Assembly (NCBI GenBank): GCA_949317995.1
Contig: OX439049.1
Location: 11,966,395-12,030,394, forward strand
DNA length: 64,000 nt
DNA from: Acholoe squamosa
Taxonomy: Eukaryota; Annelida; Polychaeta; Phyllodocida; Polynoidae
Direction: 5' to 3'
Under the pieces are notes generated by a model that worked only from the letters and a program-made list of their open reading frames with translations, had not been told where the DNA came from and did not search any database. The position numbers and the translations under genes are program-made. Below are positions 60,540 through 64,000 of the stretch, in pieces. The first letter of the stretch is position 1; each line of letters opens with the position of its first letter.

Positions 60540-62302
60540 CACCACCACACTACTCCCAACCCTCACACACATTCCTTATTTGCATATTTTAATCCAGGCA
60601 TAGGTTTACTCCATACTATAGCAATGGGGCAGGATTTTACATGGAGAGCGAGGAAGCACCACAATCAGAGCATATATTTAAGTATAGGTCCATTCCAAAG
60701 GCCATAGAGTTCATATATAATGATCTTTTTTCCTTGGATCATCATAGGAATATGCACAGCATTACAGCATTGCTGTGTTTACTTTCCTGAAAGTATGTTA
60801 TAGATTAATAAATTGCAAAACACACAACATATGAAGGGCTTTTAGATTCTGTATTAAAATAATATTTGTTCTGAAAATTTTGATCTACTATCATATTAAA
60901 AATGTTGTAAATCAATTCTATACTTCTTAGAACATGATATGAATATGCACGGCATTACAGCTTTGCTGTGTTTACTTTGCCGAAAATATGGGATAAATTT
61001 CTAATCCGGGAAACGCACTGCAATTTAACTGCTTTTAGAATTGATATTAAACTCAGAATTGATCGTCAAATTTAAATATGAAACCCTAATATCTTGATCA
61101 TAGATGACAGATCCTAAATTGAATCCTCTCAATTGCATCCTTAACACGGGCCTCTTGATCATAGATCTTAGATTCTAAATTTTCAGTTGAATCCTTAACA
61201 TAATCTCCTAACCATGGACCCCTTGTATGCAGGTAAAATGGCTTTCCCCAAAGTCAGGGTGCGACCCTGTATAAATCTATTGTGCTGACAAGGCATATTA
61301 AGAGGGCTACTAGCAGATTATTCACACATGGGAATAGAGTATTGATGTTGTCACACCTCCGGGTAATCCTGAACCCTTTAACAGGCCACCTACATAATAT
61401 GTACAACCATACAAAGGCCTTGTTGCCCTAAGGTTGGTATGATGCACTAACACTCTGTGTCCCTTGAGGTACTCAACTAGTTCTGCTTTAGCCAATCTAA
61501 AAATGCCACTACAAGAGTGTTAGCCAGGCACCTCTCTAAAGGGAACCTTTAAACCTTGCACATAGGCATCACTGACTTTTAGCCCTTTAAGAACAGGATC
61601 ACTTACACAATCTTATTATCTGATTGACTAGACATCAATTTCTAACATTGCAGCCCTGGTGAGTTATGGCCATAGTACATGATAGTCAATCATACTTGTG
61701 CCTGTGGCACAGCCTTAGACATTTTGGTTTTACATTATCTACACAATTACTGGTACAAGATATTACCTTCGTCATTATGCATGCTGCAACAAGTGCAGTC
61801 ATATACCTTTGTGGGCAATTTGTCAAGATACCGCAAAACCCTGCGTATAAGCCTGGCTAAGCCACGACCCCAACTTTGACAAGTGCTCAAAATTGGAAAG
61901 AAAATAGATAAAAATTACTCCCTCCTCCCCTCCCAGGCCTTGTGCCATATAAAGCTGCAACAAGACTTGAAATTTATAGATTTTTCCTTGATTTCTCCAT
62001 TTCCATAAGCCCCCCTGTTAGAATGTGGCAGTTAAATCTCAGTCTGTTTTCTAAGTCTTATCCATGCTAATTTCAAGGATAAAGATATACAAAACTGAAA
62101 TGCTTCAAAAATTTTATTCATTTTAAAAAAAGCTGGATAGTGACTACCTTACTGGCGTCATCAGAAATCAGACTGCTATTCTATGGTGGAAAGGACCTAA
62201 CTCTATAGTGGAGGTCTGACTACTCAGTCCTGCCACCTGGAGAAATTAGTTAAATTATTTAGTTGTGTGTTGTCCCTTCGCATCAAAAAGAGACTAATAT
62301 CT
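60540..62302. other. No gene recognised
   Basis: AT-rich sequence with a duplicated block (atatgcacRgcattacagc at about 60751 and 60942) and decayed palindrome-family pieces. No exon seen. Confidence 0.5.
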
Positions 62303-62647
62303 CTGCGAGGTTTTTGAAGGATGCGCTCATCTTCCTTCAGGAATACTTTGCACATGTAATAAATATCTCCCTAGCTACAGGCGTCTTTCCTCACAAATGG
62401 AGGAGGGCTGTTATTACCCACATGCCTAAGACCAGTAATCCCACTACCCCCTCGGATCTTCGACCTATCTCCCTCCTTCCAGTATCAGGCAAGATTCTTG
62501 AGAAATTTCTTTATGAACAACTGTGCACATATCTAGAGAACTTGTTCATGAAAAAACCAATGCATGTTAAGAAAAGGTCGATCCACAATTGATACGGTCT
62601 TCCAGGTCCTCCTTAAAGTGCATCAAGACAGTGTTAATAACAAGATA
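62303..62647 (+). pseudogene. Non-LTR retrotransposon (LINE) reverse-transcriptase fragment
   Basis: Encodes INISLATGVFPHKWRRAVIT, then SDLRPISLLPVSGKILEKF, the first reverse-transcriptase blocks of Jockey/CR1-like LINEs. After KKPMHVKK the frame shifts by one and continues as GRSTIDTVFQVLLKVHQDSV. It is cut off by a CCGTAA-family MITE at 62648, and no catalytic YADD block follows. A dead 5'- and 3'-truncated copy. Confidence 0.85.
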
Positions 62648-62815
62648 CCGTAATCTCTCGCGTAGAAGGCGCAGCCCGCGTAGAAGGCCCACCCACAACT
62701 TAGGGAAGGCTATTTCACGTAGAAGGCGCATCTACTGCTCCTGAGTCTAATATTTGAAAAACCCGCGTATAAGGCGCACCCCTAACTCAAGGAGCATGGT
62801 CTACTCAAAGGACCC
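62648..62815. mobile_element. CCGTAA-family MITE inserted in the LINE, right end lost
   Basis: Left end CCGTAATCTCTCGCGTAGAA preceded by TA. Repeats of gtagaaggcgcac or tataaggcgcacccctaac follow, then the homology fades near 62815. Confidence 0.75.
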
Positions 62816-63249
62816 ACCCCAAAGGGGTATTTCAAATATTTTTCTGCAACCATCAATTCCCCAACTAGTCATGTATTTACTTTAATCAAAGAAAAGGTGT
62901 AGTCTATACCATTGTGCTCTATATACCCTTAAACTGCTTAATGAAGCATGCTATTCTGCTCACCATAAAAGTGTTTGGAAATATATGTGCAACCCCTCAT
63001 TGAGACCTTTATTGATTACACTATTGACCTTTTAATCAAGAGAATCCATGCAGCATTATAATCAATAATCCTGGCTGCAATAGCACTGCTGCCACCTGGT
63101 GGTATGTTCTGATTTCTAGAATAACAAACCAGGTGGCAGCAGTCTGAACAGGTGGCAGCATGCTGAACATATGATGAAATCAATAATGCATAAGATTTGG
63201 ATGCTAGCTGGTACAAGATACTGTATCGATGAAGCCGCAGCACTCACTA

Positions 63250-63482
63250 CCGTAATCTCCCGCGTATAAGACGCATCCTCTACGCCAAACAAAATGCTGG
63301 GGGATCTTATAGGATTTTCTGAAGTTGGGGGTGCGTCTTATACGAGGGGTAATTTTACTATAGAACAGTACTGGATTTACAAAATTGAGCATTAAAATGT
63401 GCGTTTTATACGCGAAAATGCATGTGCTGAGTTGTGGGTGCGTCTTCTACGCGCAGCGCGTCTTCTACGCGGGAGATTACGG
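63250..63482. mobile_element. CCGTAA-family MITE
   Basis: 233 bp from CCGTAATCTCCCGCGTATAA to the inverse ending GAGATTACGG, TA on both sides. Nearly the same length and interior as the copy in the 70-bp satellite, in the same orientation. Confidence 0.9.
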
Positions 63483-63483
63483 T

Positions 63484-63930
63484 ATTATGCGATCTATGAT
63501 CCTTTATAACTCTGGTATCCGGGTTTGCTTGAATATATATGACCCATGGCTAATGCATGTCAAATATCTTTATACAAATACAAAAATGCTACTGGTAGAC
63601 TTAAGACGCGTGTTTTTACAACTGACTAAGTGTCACAGGTTACTGTTTAGTGGCCAGGCATTGGTCTTGCCTTCTGTGGGAACCCGCAGTTGCGATGCCC
63701 CCTGTATATTGCAGACCTGTCCCAAATCCACTACTTTGATAAACGATCCGGTGTACCAGGCTTATTCGCAATGCAATGCTCTGGACCCTGATTTACGCTG
63801 GGTAGTCCCAAATGAGGACTTTAAGACAAAAGTAAAAAGAAAACTCACCACCTTTTTCTACGAATATTGGTCCCCTGACAGCCCCTCCCTCCTCTGCGAT
63901 GGCAGAAGTATACTGGCCACTGTGACCTGA
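63484..63930 (+). other. Unrecognised open reading frame
   Basis: The frame is open for about 148 codons from the MITE edge to a stop at 63928-63930 (includes MHVKYLYTNTKMLLVDLRRV, then a Cys cluster CDAPCILQTCPK and FFYEYW near the end). This is long for the local base composition. It may be the C-terminal part of a retrotransposon protein, since a LINE fragment lies just upstream, but I recognise no domain. Confidence 0.35.
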
Positions 63931-64000
63931 CCTAAAATTATTGCTCCTAATGTATCTGATTGTACACCCTGTCTGTCCTGTCTGTTTGAGTGTGTGTCCT

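Larger units (their letters stand above)
35352..64000 (+). other. Presumed first intron of the MBOAT gene, or intergenic, filled with repeats
   Basis: I searched by eye for exon 2 (expected to start VNFxVCQ) after an AG acceptor and did not find it. Apart from the transposons and satellites listed separately, no host exon is recognised on either strand. ORFs such as 52439-52762 and 45233-45550 (minus) match no family I know. Confidence 0.4.

Noticed and set aside
57158-60603. A series of open reading frames with repeated MFSICVGHLCFRKHRDPGH-type protein
   Set aside because: They follow the 134-bp satellite period exactly, which is not a multiple of three, and the frame changes from unit to unit. 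They are by-products of the repeat.

Overview
The window reads as nuclear DNA of a non-vertebrate bilaterian animal. It has GT-AG introns, AT-leaning non-coding DNA, and very many short inverted-repeat transposons, satellites and SINE-like copies. The conserved 16-exon STAM gene argues against a nematode or fly. A marine lophotrochozoan or invertebrate deuterostome fits best, but I cannot fix the phylum.

Three host genes can be supported. (1) STAM, the ESCRT-0 adaptor, is on the + strand. Its 16 coding exons run from 3396 to 21677 and join in frame to 571 residues: VHS domain, UIM, SH3, helical GAT/coiled-coil core and a Pro/Gln-rich tail. (2) Exon 1 of CHRAC1, a histone-fold subunit of chromatin-accessibility and DNA polymerase complexes, is on the - strand at 3106-2963. 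It lies head to head with STAM exon 1 across 289 bp that looks like a shared promoter. The rest of CHRAC1 lies off the left edge. (3) Exon 1 of an MBOAT1/2-type lysophospholipid acyltransferase is on the + strand at 35283-35351. No later exon was found, so the right 28 kb may be its first intron.

Layout: 1-236, nothing recognised. 237-2873, a chain of TTAA-flanked elements with another transposon nested inside. 2963-3438, the CHRAC1/STAM head-to-head pair. 3439-21677, STAM with introns carrying MITEs, a foldback, a SINE and a run of nuclear-receptor-type half sites. 21678-35282, STAM 3' flank and repeats (SINEs, foldbacks, nested elements, a CT-rich minisatellite). 35283-35351, MBOAT exon 1. 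35352-64000, mostly repeats: iterated-motif MITEs, a 70-bp satellite (14 units, one split by a MITE), a 64-bp satellite (24 units), a 134-bp satellite (22 units, three carrying an identical 138-bp insert), and a LINE reverse-transcriptase fragment.

The strongest observations are: the five near-identical 97-bp copies of a splice acceptor plus the start of STAM exon 14, each leading to a stop if used; the TA-flanked MITE inserted in the 70-bp satellite, where neighbouring units give the pre-insertion site; the 272-bp composite satellite unit made by an insertion followed by amplification; and several unrelated inverted-repeat families that share one design, a short motif iterated in inverted orientation at both ends.
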